The translations under genes were made by a program, and so were the position numbers. The notes under the pieces were generated by a model. The model made no database searches and had not been told where the DNA came from. It worked only from the letters and a program-made list of their open reading frames with translations. From positions 8,060,001 through 8,124,000 of the forward strand of contig NZ_CP120983.1 of NCBI RefSeq assembly GCF_030719215.1: a DNA stretch of 64,000 nt, given 5' to 3'. Source of the stretch: Streptomyces sp. Alt3. GTDB lineage: Bacteria; Actinomycetota; Actinomycetes; Streptomycetales; Streptomycetaceae. The stretch's first letter is position 1, and the number at the start of each line of letters is the position of its first letter. Shown piece after piece: positions 27,094 through 36,622 of the stretch.

Positions 27094-28026
27094 TCATCCG
27101 CTTCCTTTCTTCGCGGTGGCGGGGGCGGACGCCGTCGTAAGGGAGACGGTGTTCGCGCCGACGATCACCAGGACGGCCGCCCAGGCGGCCGGGGCGAGAT
27201 GCTGGTCGAGCACGACCAGGCCCACGACAGCGGCGAAAACAGGGTTGACGCTCATGAACACCCCGAAGAGGTCCGCCGGGACGCGCCGCAGTGCGAGCAG
27301 ATCGGCAAGGAAGGGGACGGCTGACGACAGCAGTCCGGCAGCCAGAGCGCAGCCGAGAGCGACAGGGGTGGGGGGATTCTGCCAGAGCGCGAGTGCCCCC
27401 ACGGGGACGTAGAGCACGCCGGAGACCGCCGCAGCCGCCGCCGAGCCCTGCAGACCGGGCAGATGTCTCCCCACGGTGCGATTGAGCAGGATGTAGCAGC
27501 CCCAGCACACCGCGGCGAGCAGGGCCAGGCCGATGCCGAGGTAGTCCGTCGAAGGGGAGGGACGGGCGAGCACGACGACCGCGGCGGCCGCGGCGAGGGC
27601 GCACAGGGCGTCCGTCCTCCGGCGTGATCCTGCGAGGGCCACCGCCAGCGGGCCGAGAAACTCAAGAGTGACTGCAAGCCCGAGCCCGATGCGGTCGATG
27701 GCCGTGTAGAGGGACAGGTTCATCGTCGCGAACACCAGCGCCAGTCCCAGCACCGGTCGCCATTGCGCTGCGGTGAACGACCGCAGGCGCGGCCTGCCTG
27801 CCGCCCAGAGAACCCCTGCCGCCACCCACTGGCGGACCGCGACGACCCCCGCCGGGCCGATCACCGGGAAAGCCAGTGCCGCCACCGAAGCCCCGACCTG
27901 GTTGGACAGTCCGCTGCCCAACATCAACGCCACTCCTCCGAGGCGCTCTGTCCCCCGGGCGGACAAGGTCTCGTCAACAGCGCCGGGAGCCTGAGCAGCG
28001 GCACTCCCAGAGGTTCTCAGCTCCAT
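27094..28026 (-). CDS. EamA/DMT-family transporter
   Basis: A 310-residue membrane protein with about ten hydrophobic helices in two EamA halves, including PVLGLALVFATMNLSLYTAI, GLGLAVTLEFLGPLAVAL, and SSAVPFLADLLALRRVPADL with FGVFMSVNPVFAAVVGLVVL in the second half. It resembles the RhtA-type exporters for amino acids and metabolites. It is divergent from a LysR gene across a short intergenic region, so it is probably induced by its substrate through that regulator. Confidence 0.9.
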   Translation of the reverse strand: MELRTSGSAAAQAPGAVDETLSARGTERLGGVALMLGSGLSNQVGASVAALAFPVIGPAGVVAVRQWVAAGVLWAAGRPRLRSFTAAQWRPVLGLALVFATMNLSLYTAIDRIGLGLAVTLEFLGPLAVALAGSRRRTDALCALAAAAAVVVLARPSPSTDYLGIGLALLAAVCWGCYILLNRTVGRHLPGLQGSAAAAAVSGVLYVPVGALALWQNPPTPVALGCALAAGLLSSAVPFLADLLALRRVPADLFGVFMSVNPVFAAVVGLVVLDQHLAPAAWAAVLVIVGANTVSLTTASAPATAKKGSG

Positions 28027-28081
28027 GTGCTCACGGTGCGGGTTCCGCCATCATGCGCAAAATGCATCAATGCCGCTGTCT

Positions 28082-28096
28082 ATACGCTGGACGTAT
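28082..28096. promoter_or_regulatory. LysR box overlapping the LysR start (ATACG-N5-CGTAT)
   Basis: ATACGCTGGACGTAT has 5-bp inverted arms and fits the T-N11-A LTTR core. It lies immediately upstream of, and overlapping, the ATG of the LysR gene and about 60 bp from the divergent EamA start, fitting autoregulation. Confidence 0.5.
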
Positions 28097-28991
28097 GGAT
28101 ACGCATCGAGGAGCAGCTGCGGGGCTGGAGCTCAGGCACCTGCGCTGTCTGACAGCCGTCATCGACGCCGGCAGCTTCACCGACGCCGCGATCGAGCTGG
28201 GCGTCTCCCAGGCCGCCGTCTCCCGCAACCTGCTCGCCCTGGAGAAGATCCTCGGTGTCCGCCTGCTGCACCGCACCAGCCGGGCGGTCGCGCCCACGCC
28301 CGCAGGCGTGCGGGTTCTCGCCCGCGCCAGGCTCCTGCTCTCCGGCGCGGACGAACTCGTCACCGAAGCGGCAGCCGGACACGCCCGGCTGCACATCGGT
28401 CACGCCTGGTCCGCCTTCGGCCGCCACACCACGGAGTTCCAGCGTCGCTGGCACCGCAGCCACCCCGGGACGGAGCTTCGGCTCATCCGGCACAACGCCC
28501 CCACCGGCGGGCTCGCCGAAGGGCTGTGCGACATCGCCGTCATCCGTGCCCCACTCGATGTGAAGTCCTGGTCGCACGCGCTCGTCGGCCACGAGCGGCG
28601 CGTCCTCGCCCTGGCGTCCGACGACCCCTGGGCCCGACGCCGCAGCGTCCGTATCGATGAGATCGCCACCCGCACCCTGGCCATCGACCGTCGCACCGGC
28701 ACCACCACGATGAATCTGTGGCCCGGCACCGCGCAGCCCGTCGTGGAGTACACCCACGACATCGACGACTGGCTCGCCGCCATCGCCACCGGCCGCTGCG
28801 TCGGCGTCACCCCCCAGGCCACCGCCGCCCAGTACCGCCGTGACGGCATCACCTACCGTCCCGTGCGCGATGCGGCTCCCGTGCCGGTCCACCTCATGTG
28901 GCGCCACCAGGACGCCCACCCCGCCACCCATGCCGCCGTTGCTCTGGCCATCGAGTTGTACCGGGACGAGGTACGGGCCCCGGCGGGCTGA
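28095..28991 (+). CDS. LysR-family transcriptional regulator
   Basis: A 298-residue LTTR. The helix-turn-helix is LRHLRCLTAVIDAGSFTDAA followed by IELGVSQAAVSRNLLALEKI. The effector domain starts at ARLHIGHAWSAFGRHTTEFQ. The ATG at 28095 has no ribosome site, so it may be leaderless. It is divergent from the EamA transporter, which is its likely target. Confidence 0.9.
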   Translation: MDTHRGAAAGLELRHLRCLTAVIDAGSFTDAAIELGVSQAAVSRNLLALEKILGVRLLHRTSRAVAPTPAGVRVLARARLLLSGADELVTEAAAGHARLHIGHAWSAFGRHTTEFQRRWHRSHPGTELRLIRHNAPTGGLAEGLCDIAVIRAPLDVKSWSHALVGHERRVLALASDDPWARRRSVRIDEIATRTLAIDRRTGTTTMNLWPGTAQPVVEYTHDIDDWLAAIATGRCVGVTPQATAAQYRRDGITYRPVRDAAPVPVHLMWRHQDAHPATHAAVALAIELYRDEVRAPAG

Positions 28992-29033
28992 GCAGTCGGA
29001 CAGTATGGGAGGGACGCAATCGTGGAGGGGCAC

Positions 29034-29582
29034 ATGGGGTTTCAGGAACACGTGGAGCGGATCGTGGGCGAGGTCGTCGGAGAGTTCCCGGCGCACGACG
29101 GGATCTACGCCGTGACCTTCCGGATCGACAGCGTCGAGCAGGATCCCAGGTTCCCGTACGTGGCGGTCGGATACACCACGGAGGCCGACGCGGCAGAGCA
29201 AGCGGCCCTCGCGTCGGACTCCTGGGAGGCGCGCTGGAGTTACGCGTCGTTCCCGGAGACAGGGCTCGAAGGAGTGCGGGACGTCGGACGTGACCCGGCC
29301 GCTGCGGATGCGCACCGGCGGGAGGCGGAATCCCGAGGGCTCTGGTACGAGGACGACGACGAGCCCGACGACCGCGACGAACTACTGGTGGAGTGGTTCT
29401 ACGAGGTGTGCGTCGGGGCCGCTCGACAGCTTCACGAGAGCGGGCTGATCCTGGCGGTGCTGGGACGGCCCGTCCCGGTGATCCTGTACGACATGTTCGA
29501 CCCTGACGCGATGTTCGGGCTGACGTCCGACGCCAATCCGGCAGAGCTGATCGCGGAGTTCATGTCCGAGGACCCTCGCTGA
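29034..29582 (+). CDS. Hypothetical protein (DUF4303-like appearance)
   Basis: A 182-residue acidic protein. HDGIYAVTFRIDSVEQDPRF, YTTEADAAEQAALAS, SWEARWSYASFPETG and LLVEWFYEVCVGAARQLHES suggest a DUF4303-type alpha/beta fold, but only by overall pattern. There is no signal or membrane segment. The ATG at 29034 is preceded by GGAGGGG, which decides the start over the GTG at 29022. The function is unknown. Confidence 0.7.
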   Translation: MGFQEHVERIVGEVVGEFPAHDGIYAVTFRIDSVEQDPRFPYVAVGYTTEADAAEQAALASDSWEARWSYASFPETGLEGVRDVGRDPAAADAHRREAESRGLWYEDDDEPDDRDELLVEWFYEVCVGAARQLHESGLILAVLGRPVPVILYDMFDPDAMFGLTSDANPAELIAEFMSEDPR

Positions 29583-29725
29583 ACGGCGAGAGTGCCGTCC
29601 GTCCCGCGCCCGACGCGCCACGCGCGACGTGCGCGGTGTCCGACTTCTCTCCGTGCGGAGAGCATCCCCGACAACCACTCGCCGTTGACACCGCCGGAAG
29701 CCTTCCCTACCGTGATTCCTCGCGG

Positions 29726-29739
29726 TTACATCGTTGTAA
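29726..29739. promoter_or_regulatory. Sugar-regulator-type operator TTACA-N4-TGTAA
   Basis: TTACATCGTTGTAA lies about 52 bp upstream of the GH43 start. It is a perfect 5-bp inverted repeat with a central CG, the form bound by LacI- or GntR-type regulators before streptomycete glycoside hydrolase genes. No regulator gene is adjacent. Confidence 0.55.
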
Positions 29740-29790
29740 TGAGTAGCGCCCCCAGCTGGAACGAGCTTCTCCTGCCCTAAGGAGCCATCC

Positions 29791-31278
29791 ATGCGCGCCC
29801 CCCACGCGTCGTCAAGCTGCCCGGCCATCCGCCGTTGCGCCGCCGTGCTGGTTGCCTTCCTCGCCCTGCTGACCGGACTGCTGGCCGGTGCTCCCGCCGC
29901 GTTGGCCGGTGACGGGGGAACAGGTTCCGCAGTGCGGGCCGCGGCTGCCGGTACGTTCCGCAATCCGCTGAACACCGGCCCCGACCCGTTCATGACGCAC
30001 TGGAACGGGATGTACTACCTGACCGCAACCCAGGGCGACAGCATCCGGATGTGGCGCTCGCCCTCGCTGAGCACCCTGCTCGCCGCGGACCCGGTCACCG
30101 TCTGGACCGATTCCGACCTCTCCCGCAACCGCAACATCTGGGCGCCCGAGTTCTACCGGTTCGGCGACCGCTGGTACATCTACTACACGGCCGACGACGG
30201 CGTGGACGACCACCACCGTCTGTACGTGCTGGAGTCCGACCGGGACGATCCGGCCGGCCCCTACCACTTCAAGGCCAAGCTGGCGCCGCCCAACCACGCG
30301 AACGACTTCGCCATCGACGCCGGGATCCTGCAGCACAACGGCCGCCTCTACCTGGCCTACAGCGGGATCAACCAGTACCAGCACAACGGCCTCAACATCG
30401 CCCCGATGTCCGACCCGTACACGGTGTCCGGCAACGCGGTCGCCATCGACGGCGCCGGAGGCTGCCCGGAGGTCCGTGAGGGGCCGGAGTTCCTGTACCG
30501 GAACGGCCGGACCTGGATGACGTACTCCGCCTGCGACACGGGTAAACCGGACTACCAGATCCAGATGATGTCCCTGCCGTCGGGATCCGACCCCCTCGTG
30601 CCCGGCAACTGGACCCAGCACCCGGGGCCGGTGTTCTCCCGAGCCGATGACCGGGGTGTGTACGGGCCTGGTCACCATGCCTTCTTCCGCTCGCCCGACG
30701 GCACCGAGGACTGGATCGTCTACCACGCGAAGACGACGTCCGACTACACCTATGCCAACCGCACCACCCGAGCGCAGAAGTTCACGTGGAAGGCTGACGG
30801 CAGCCCCGACTTCGGCCGCCCCGTCGCCCTGGGCGCGACTCAGAACCTGCCCTCCGGAGACCCCGGGTCCGGCAACTACTGGATCAATGACGACGGGCGG
30901 TCGAGCGGCGACGGAACCGTCGTCTACACGGGCACCTGGAACTCCGGGACCGGATGTGCGGCCCAGTGCTTCTGGAGCGACGACCACTGGACCGACAGAG
31001 CGGGTAACACCGCGACGTACACGTTCACCGGCACCCGCATCGCCCTGCTGTCGGTCCGCGACACCGGCAACGGCATCGCGGCCCTGAGCATCGACGGTGG
31101 TCCCGAACAACGCCTCGACTACTACGGATCCCCCCGTACGGGCGAGACGTTGCAGTACCTCAGCCCCAGGCTGCCGAACGGCCGGCACACTCTGAGGATC
31201 CGGGTCACCGGTGAGCACAACGACCGGTCGGGCGCCTCCTTCATCAGCATCGACCGTGCCGAGATCTACACGAACTGA
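29791..31278 (+). CDS. Secreted GH43 arabinan endo-1,5-alpha-L-arabinosidase-like enzyme
   Basis: A 495-residue exported glycosidase. The signal peptide covers about residues 1-40 (LVAFLALLTGLLAG through AALAGD). The GH43 five-bladed propeller runs from TFRNPLNTGPDPFMTHWNGM (catalytic base Asp) through IWAPEFYRFGDRWYIYYTAD, NDFAIDAGILQHNGRLYLAY (pKa-modulating Asp) and CPEVREGPEFLYRNG (acid Glu). Residues about 365-495 form a beta-sandwich, possibly carbohydrate-binding (TYTFTGTRIALLSVRDTGNG, SFISIDRAEIY). TAAGGAG precedes the ATG. It probably degrades plant arabinan or a related polymer outside the cell; xylosidase activity is an alternative. Confidence 0.9.
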   Translation: MRAPHASSSCPAIRRCAAVLVAFLALLTGLLAGAPAALAGDGGTGSAVRAAAAGTFRNPLNTGPDPFMTHWNGMYYLTATQGDSIRMWRSPSLSTLLAADPVTVWTDSDLSRNRNIWAPEFYRFGDRWYIYYTADDGVDDHHRLYVLESDRDDPAGPYHFKAKLAPPNHANDFAIDAGILQHNGRLYLAYSGINQYQHNGLNIAPMSDPYTVSGNAVAIDGAGGCPEVREGPEFLYRNGRTWMTYSACDTGKPDYQIQMMSLPSGSDPLVPGNWTQHPGPVFSRADDRGVYGPGHHAFFRSPDGTEDWIVYHAKTTSDYTYANRTTRAQKFTWKADGSPDFGRPVALGATQNLPSGDPGSGNYWINDDGRSSGDGTVVYTGTWNSGTGCAAQCFWSDDHWTDRAGNTATYTFTGTRIALLSVRDTGNGIAALSIDGGPEQRLDYYGSPRTGETLQYLSPRLPNGRHTLRIRVTGEHNDRSGASFISIDRAEIYTN

Positions 31279-31432
31279 CCGTCGCTCCCATCGCCGAGGG
31301 GGCGTCCGGCACCGGCGGTGGCCCGCTCGAACCGACCCGTCCGCATACGGACCGCCGCACGCCGGCGGATCATGGGCGGATCGGTCGGCCGCCGGGGCCG
31401 AGGACGGTAGGGCCGCCAGGGGCCCCGGTCCT

Positions 31433-32095
31433 TCAGAAACCGGCGGCGTCGACGACGGCCTGGGCGAAGGCGGTAGGTGCCTCCTGGGGGACGTTGTGGC
31501 CGATGCCGGTGAGGGGCCGGTGCTCGTAGGGGCCGGTGAACCGGTCCCGGTAGGAGGAGCCGTCCCCTGGAGCGGTGAAGGGGTCGCGCTCCGCGTCGAT
31601 GGTGATGGTGGGCGTGCCGATGCAGGGCCGGGAGGCGAGTTGCCTCTCGTGACGGTCGTAGCGGCGTTCGCCGTCGGCGAGACCGAGACGCCGGCGGTAG
31701 TTGTGGATGACGATGGCGGCGTGGTCGGGGTTGTCGAATGCGGCTGCGGTGCGTTCGAACGTGGCGTCGTCGAAGTCCCAGGTGGGGGAGACGGTGTCCC
31801 AGACCGGACGACACAGGCCGTCGCGGCTCTCCGGTGTCTCCATGGCGGTCCGGCCGCGCTCGGTGGAGAAGTAGTACTGGTACCACCAGGTGTGCTCCGC
31901 CTGCGGCGGCAGCGGCCTCTTCTGCGCCTCCACATCGGTGATGAGGTACCCGCTCACCGAGACCAGGGCGGTCACGCGGTGAGGCCACAGCGCGGCGATG
32001 ATGTCGGTGGTGGGCGATCCCGAGTCGAAGCCGGCGAGGACCGCCTTCTCGATCTCGAGAGCGTCCATCAGGGCGATGATGTCGAGCGCCGGACG
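31433..32095 (-). pseudogene. 5'-truncated alpha/beta hydrolase
   Basis: Homology begins abruptly at PALDIIALMDALEIEKAVLA; the N-terminal strands, the HG oxyanion motif and the start are absent. The rest is intact: LWPHRVTALVSVSGYLI, FYFSTERG-like YYFSTERGRTAMETP, DNPDHAAIVIHNYRRRLG and IGHNVPQEAPTAFAQAVVDA to the stop. The nucleophile elbow reads AGFDSGS, whereas relatives have AGFDWGA. ATG 32068 could still initiate a 211-residue product, but it would lack a complete fold. The break near 32095 abuts the upstream region of the next gene. Confidence 0.78.
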
Positions 32096-32221
32096 GCGGG
32101 GACCGGGATGGCCGAGATGTCCCGTGAGTGCCGCGGGCGACGCTTAGCATTCCTGCGCCTCAGCGGTCGGTTCCGGAACAGGAGCCACTTCCGCGTGCCT
32201 CGAACAACTTCAGGAGTCGCA

Positions 32222-33022
32222 GTGACGGATCGCGCGGAGCCGATCGAGTCGATGGAACAACTCGCCGCCGTCTGGCGTGCCATGGTGCTCGACCGGGACG
32301 CGAACGCGGATGTGCGTGACCTGCCCGGTCTCGCCGTCCGCTGGGCCGACTGCCGGTTCGCCTTCTGGAACTGCGTCACGTTGACCGATGTCGGAGCGGA
32401 CGCGAAGCTCGCCGGGCAACGCCTGCGAGAGGCGGCGGACATCATGCGTTCGAAGAGACATGCCGGCTTCCTCTGGGTCTTCGAGGACCTCCTGGACGAC
32501 GGCGCGCGGGCCGGTCTCGCGTCGGCCGCCGAACGGTCCGGCCTCCAGCACGCGTTCGCCGGCACCGGGATGGCCGGGGATCTGCTGCCCATCGCCGAAC
32601 CGGCCCACCAGGACCTGACGTTCGTCCGAGTGAGTACCGACGAACACCTGCGCGCCTACGCGGACCTCAACTCCCGTGCCTATGGTTTTCCTCCGGAAGA
32701 CGGTCGCGACGGACTCGTCGACTCCGTCCTGTGGAAGAACGGCGTCTACGCCTACCTGGGTCTGCGTGACGGCGAGCCGGTGACGTGCGCCGCGACCGTG
32801 GAGGCGGACGGCCGCCTGTTCGTCGTCCTCGTCGCCACCGACCCGGCGTGGGAGCGCCAGGGTTACGGCGAGGCGGTCACACGCAAGGCGCTGTTCGAAG
32901 GGGGGCGGGCGACAGGCCTCCGGCGTGCCACTCTGCACGCCACGGCCGCCGGCGCGCCCGTCTACCCGCGCATCGGATTCAAGCCGAACTCACCCATGAG
33001 TTTCTTCGCGCTGCAGGAGTGA
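32222..33022 (+). CDS. GNAT-family N-acetyltransferase
   Basis: A 266-residue protein with a C-terminal GNAT domain: LFVVLVATDPAWERQGYGEA (acetyl-CoA pyrophosphate loop), TGLRRATLHATAAGAPVYPR and IGFKP. The N-terminal half (ESMEQLAAVWRAMVLDRDAN, CRFAFWNCVTLTD) is a degenerate GNAT-like lobe seen in two-lobed actinobacterial members. AGGAG precedes the GTG start. Substrate unknown. Confidence 0.85.
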   Translation: MTDRAEPIESMEQLAAVWRAMVLDRDANADVRDLPGLAVRWADCRFAFWNCVTLTDVGADAKLAGQRLREAADIMRSKRHAGFLWVFEDLLDDGARAGLASAAERSGLQHAFAGTGMAGDLLPIAEPAHQDLTFVRVSTDEHLRAYADLNSRAYGFPPEDGRDGLVDSVLWKNGVYAYLGLRDGEPVTCAATVEADGRLFVVLVATDPAWERQGYGEAVTRKALFEGGRATGLRRATLHATAAGAPVYPRIGFKPNSPMSFFALQE

Positions 33023-33141
33023 CGGCGGCGGCCGTCCGGCGGGGGATCCGCCACTGTCGTGTGGTGCCTGATGCACAGTGTCGAGACAGTCACGAGACGC
33101 ATGGAGTCTCAGGTGCCTCGTGTGCGGGCTAAGCTCGCATT

Positions 33142-33684
33142 GTGAGAGCTGATGCGGCACGTAACGTGGAAGCCGTCCTGACCACGGGGGCGCGCATGCT
33201 GGCCGCTGATCCGAGCGCCAGTATCGCGAGCATCGCCACCGAGGCGGGGGTGGACCGGCGTACCGTGTACCGGCGGTTCGCCTCCCGCGAGGAACTCCTC
33301 GCGGCTGTCTACGCGGCCCGGCTGGAGGCCATCGAGCGGGCCATCGAGGACGCGCGCCTGCGCGAGGCCCCCGTCGCCGTGGCTCTGCACCGTTACGTCG
33401 AGAACATCATCGCCGTGAACCGCACATGGCCCGTCGATCTGGCCCGCATGCTGGCCGACGACGCGGTCCGTGCCCGGCGGGACGCCGCGATCCGCGAAGT
33501 GGACACCTTCCTCCGGCGCGCCACGGACGAGGGCGTGCTCCGTCCCGGTGCCCCGGAGGGTTGGGCCGGCGCTCTGCTGCCCCAGCTCATGCATCTCGCG
33601 TCACGTCAGATGCCCCACCTGACCGCCGCCCGCGCCGCCGATCTCGTCGTCGACACGTTGTTGCGTGGACTCGGGGCGCCCTGA
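33142..33684 (+). CDS. TetR-family transcriptional regulator
   Basis: A 180-residue regulator. The N-terminal helix-turn-helix is PSASIASIATEAGVDRRTVY followed by RRFASREELLAAVY. The remainder is the ligand-binding helical domain, for example VALHRYVENIIAVNRTWPVD. The GTG start is preceded by TAAGCT at the -10 distance for a leaderless transcript. A GAGAC-N7-GTCTC inverted repeat at 33094-33110 could be its operator. The target gene is not obvious; the flanking GNAT gene is a candidate. Confidence 0.87.
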   Translation: MRADAARNVEAVLTTGARMLAADPSASIASIATEAGVDRRTVYRRFASREELLAAVYAARLEAIERAIEDARLREAPVAVALHRYVENIIAVNRTWPVDLARMLADDAVRARRDAAIREVDTFLRRATDEGVLRPGAPEGWAGALLPQLMHLASRQMPHLTAARAADLVVDTLLRGLGAP

Positions 33685-33808
33685 GGCGGCGACGGGCTCG
33701 GCAGCGGCACGGGGCCGTCATCCGGTCCTCCCGGCCGGGTTGACGCCCTCACTGCCTCGGCCGGTGACGCAACCTTGATGCCGATCGCAGTCACCTGTCA
33801 GGATGGTG

Positions 33809-34372
33809 ATGCGAATCTCGACCACGTCTTCGTATGCGGGAGCCCCGCTCTGGTTCGCCGCGACCCTGCGGGCCCGGCGTTCGGCGCGCTTCGAGATGTT
33901 CGTGACGCCGGAGCGGCTGGGCGCCTGGTATCCGGAATCGGGCACCGTCGATGCGATCACCTCTGGTCGGGACAGTGACGTACGACAGGCGAAGGCTGTG
34001 CGGGAGGCTGTCTACGAGCTGGTGACGGCCCGCCGCCTGGAAGAGGAGTTCGAGGACCACGCGCTCGCCGTGGTGAACGACGCGGCCCGCAAGCCCTCCG
34101 CGACGCCTCAGCTCACCCGGACCGGCCGCCTTATCGAGGCGACCCCGGAGCAGGCCCTCTCGGCCGTTGCCCGGCTCGCAGTCGAACTGCTCTGCGGGCC
34201 GGACGTGCCCTTGCTGAAGGAGTGCGGCAACCCCGAGTGCACTCGGGTGTACATCGACCGCTCTCACGGCATGCGGCGGCAGTGGTGCGGCATGGATTCC
34301 TGTGGAAACAAGATCAAGGCTGCCGCCTACCGCGCCCGCAAGAAGAGCGCGCACACTGCGAGCGCTCGCTGA
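33809..34372 (+). CDS. CGNR zinc-finger (ABATE-domain) protein
   Basis: A 187-residue protein. The N-terminal helical ABATE region (WFAATLRARRSARFEMFVTP, VREAVYELVTAR) is followed by the C-terminal CGNR zinc finger. The zinc Cys residues are in LLKECGNPECTRVYIDRSHG and RRQWCGMDSCGNKIKAAAYR. The family motif CGNR reads CGNK, a conservative change. Members are presumed stress-related DNA-binding regulators. I chose ATG 33809 because AGGA lies upstream; 33803 is in frame. Confidence 0.82.
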   Translation: MRISTTSSYAGAPLWFAATLRARRSARFEMFVTPERLGAWYPESGTVDAITSGRDSDVRQAKAVREAVYELVTARRLEEEFEDHALAVVNDAARKPSATPQLTRTGRLIEATPEQALSAVARLAVELLCGPDVPLLKECGNPECTRVYIDRSHGMRRQWCGMDSCGNKIKAAAYRARKKSAHTASAR

Positions 34373-34411
34373 ATCAGGCGCCCGAGCGCATGGGGCCCGG
34401 ACTGCTCGGGG

Positions 34412-34770
34412 CGTCAGCCGGCGAGCCGCCGGCAGGCTTCTCGGCGACCACCCCGCGTGGATGACGTCGAGGTCCGTGTCGGTGCCGTGACCGGCGATGA
34501 CGTCGTCGAGGCGCTCCTCGTGTCCGAGCGTGAAGGTGGCGAGGTCGTACAGGGCATCCCCTGACCCGCCTCGGACCCGAGCGTCGTCCCTGGGAGCGCG
34601 GAGACCGCGAGCACGGGCGGTCTGCGCCACAGGACCTCCGGGTTCGGGGCAGGTGCGAGGGGCATCTCCTCGACCTCGACGTCGATGCGCGTGCGATCGG
34701 CGTTCACCGTGGGAAACACTTCGCCGACGCGCAGGGTCGCACGTTCGGAATGGGCGACGACGTCATCCAT
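34412..34770 (-). pseudogene. Aminoglycoside phosphotransferase-family pseudogene with internal deletion
   Basis: The N-terminal part begins at ATG 34770 (MDDVVAHSERATLRVGEVFP, EVLWRRPPVLAVSALPGTTL) and matches the start of APH-type kinases. It stops making sense near 34580. In another frame a C-terminal piece, GSGDALYDLATFTLGHEERL then DDVIAGHGTDTDLDV, runs from about 34558 to 34412. The middle of the enzyme, including the catalytic HGDLxxxN loop, is missing, so a deletion of perhaps 150 codons plus a frame change has destroyed it. Confidence 0.72.
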
Positions 34771-35015
34771 GGGCGACCGGTATCCCGGCGATGACCGCCC
34801 ACGTCGCCGGGTTTCCCACGTGCGGTGTCGGGCCGTGCCCGGTCGGCGCTCAGTAGCCCCCGTCGGGCGTGGACGTGGCGTCGAACAGGACGGGGCATCC
34901 GCAGGCTCCCCCAGCTCCGCCCTGTCGCACCTGCTCGCCCAGGGAAGCACCGACCCATGCGGTAAGTGCTACATTGATGTGACAGATAGGTCGCGACAGG
35001 CTGGAAGTGGAAGAC

Positions 35016-36458
35016 ATGATCACGTACGACCGGCTCTTCATCGCTGGTTCCTGGACCGCTCCGGGCAGCGCCGAGCTGATGGAGGTCAGGTCTCCGCACG
35101 ATCAGTCCGTGATCGGTCGTGCGGCGCAGGCGCTGCCCGCCGATGTGGACCGCGCGGTGGAGGCGGCGCGTGCCGCGTTCGACGCGGGGGAGTGGCAGGC
35201 GACGGCGCCGGCCGAGCGGGTCACCGTGCTGCGTGGGTTCAACGCCCTGCGTGAGGCGAACGCGGAGAGGATCGCCGCACTGATCTCGGCCGAGAACGGT
35301 TCCGCCGGCTGGTTCACCCTCGCCGGCCAGGCCGGCCTCACCAGGCAGGCGAATGCCTACTTCGGGGCGGCCGAGGAGTTTCCATGGGAGGAGGAGACGG
35401 CACCGTCCGACCCCGGATCGCCGGTGCGCAGCGTCGTCCGACGCGAGGCGGTGGGCGTGGTTGCCGCGGTGATTCCATGGAACTCGCCCTTCTCCGCGGC
35501 GACAGCGAAGATCATCCCGGCGCTGCTGGCGGGGAACTCGGTCGTGCTCAAGGTCTCGCCGGAGAATTCCCTGAGCATGGGTCTTCTGGCCGACCTGCTG
35601 GAGCAGGCAGGCCTTCCGGCGGGTGTGATCAGCGTTCTCCCGGCGGACCGGGAAACCAGCGAGTACCTGGTGTCGCACCCGGACGTCGACAAGGTCGCGT
35701 TCACCGGATCGACGCGTGCGGGACGCCGGATCGCCTCGATCGCGGGTGGACAACTGAAGCGCTTCAGCCTGGAGTTGGGCGGAAAGTCGGCTGCGGTGAT
35801 CCTGCCGGACGCCGACCTGGCCCAGGCCGTGCAGGGGCTGAAGTTCGGCTCGCTGCTCAACAACGGGGAGTCGTGCATCGCCCAGACCCGGATCCTGGCA
35901 CCTCGCTCCCGCTACGAGGAGATCGTGGCCTTGCTCAAGGAACTCGTCGAGTCCCTGAGGGTGGGGGACCCCGGAGACCCGGACACCTTCATCGGCCCGA
36001 TGATCCGGAAGGACCAGCAGCAGCGGGTACGCGACTACATCGCCCTGGGCATCGACGAGGGCGCCCGTCTGGTGACCGGCGGCCCGCAGGTCCCGGAGGG
36101 AATGGAGAACGGCAACTACGTCACTCCGACCCTGTTCGCCGACGTCGACAACTCCATGCGGATCGCGCAGGAGGAGATCTTCGGCCCTGTCCTGGTCGTC
36201 ATCGCCTACGACGACGAGGACGACGCCGTACGTATCGCCAACGACTCCGAGTACGGCCTTTCCGGGGGCGTCTGGTCCTCCGACCAGGCGCACGCTCTGG
36301 CCGTGGCACGCAGGATCCGCACCGGAACGGTCACCGTCAACGGCGCTTCCGTCGGATTCGACGGCCCCTTCGGAGGCTTCAAGGCCAGCGGCATCGGCCG
36401 GGAGTACGGGGCAGTCGGCCTCTCCCAGTACACCGAGTACAAGACCATCACCCTCTGA
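35016..36458 (+). CDS. NAD(P)-dependent aldehyde dehydrogenase
   Basis: A 480-residue ALDH-superfamily enzyme. Landmarks in order: AVIPWNSPFSAATAKIIPAL (cofactor binding), VAFTGSTRAGRRIA, general base Glu in LELGGKSAAVILPDADL, catalytic Cys in NNGESCIAQTRI (the usual GQ is GE), EEIFGPVLVVIAYDDEDDAV, and GPFGGFKASGIGREYG. It oxidises aldehydes to acids in the cytoplasm; the sequence resembles broad-range or betaine-aldehyde-like ALDHs of actinobacteria. GGAAG precedes the ATG at 35016. It is apparently monocistronic. Confidence 0.93.
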   Translation: MITYDRLFIAGSWTAPGSAELMEVRSPHDQSVIGRAAQALPADVDRAVEAARAAFDAGEWQATAPAERVTVLRGFNALREANAERIAALISAENGSAGWFTLAGQAGLTRQANAYFGAAEEFPWEEETAPSDPGSPVRSVVRREAVGVVAAVIPWNSPFSAATAKIIPALLAGNSVVLKVSPENSLSMGLLADLLEQAGLPAGVISVLPADRETSEYLVSHPDVDKVAFTGSTRAGRRIASIAGGQLKRFSLELGGKSAAVILPDADLAQAVQGLKFGSLLNNGESCIAQTRILAPRSRYEEIVALLKELVESLRVGDPGDPDTFIGPMIRKDQQQRVRDYIALGIDEGARLVTGGPQVPEGMENGNYVTPTLFADVDNSMRIAQEEIFGPVLVVIAYDDEDDAVRIANDSEYGLSGGVWSSDQAHALAVARRIRTGTVTVNGASVGFDGPFGGFKASGIGREYGAVGLSQYTEYKTITL

Positions 36459-36622
36459 TCACCTCGCACCAGGCATCAGGGGGCCCTCCAGGGTCTCAGG
36501 TGACAGCGAGAGGCACCATGCCGGCCTCGCGGGTGCCTTCCCGAGCCTGAGAGCCCGGCCGGTGGATCGCGCGTAGATTGGGAGGGGCAGGGATCTCGCT
36601 CCCATATCGCGGAGAGCGCGTG

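Noticed and set aside
29812..31935. A 707-codon minus-strand open frame
   Set aside because: It covers the antisense of the GH43 gene; the composition is Arg/Pro/Ser-rich and without motifs.
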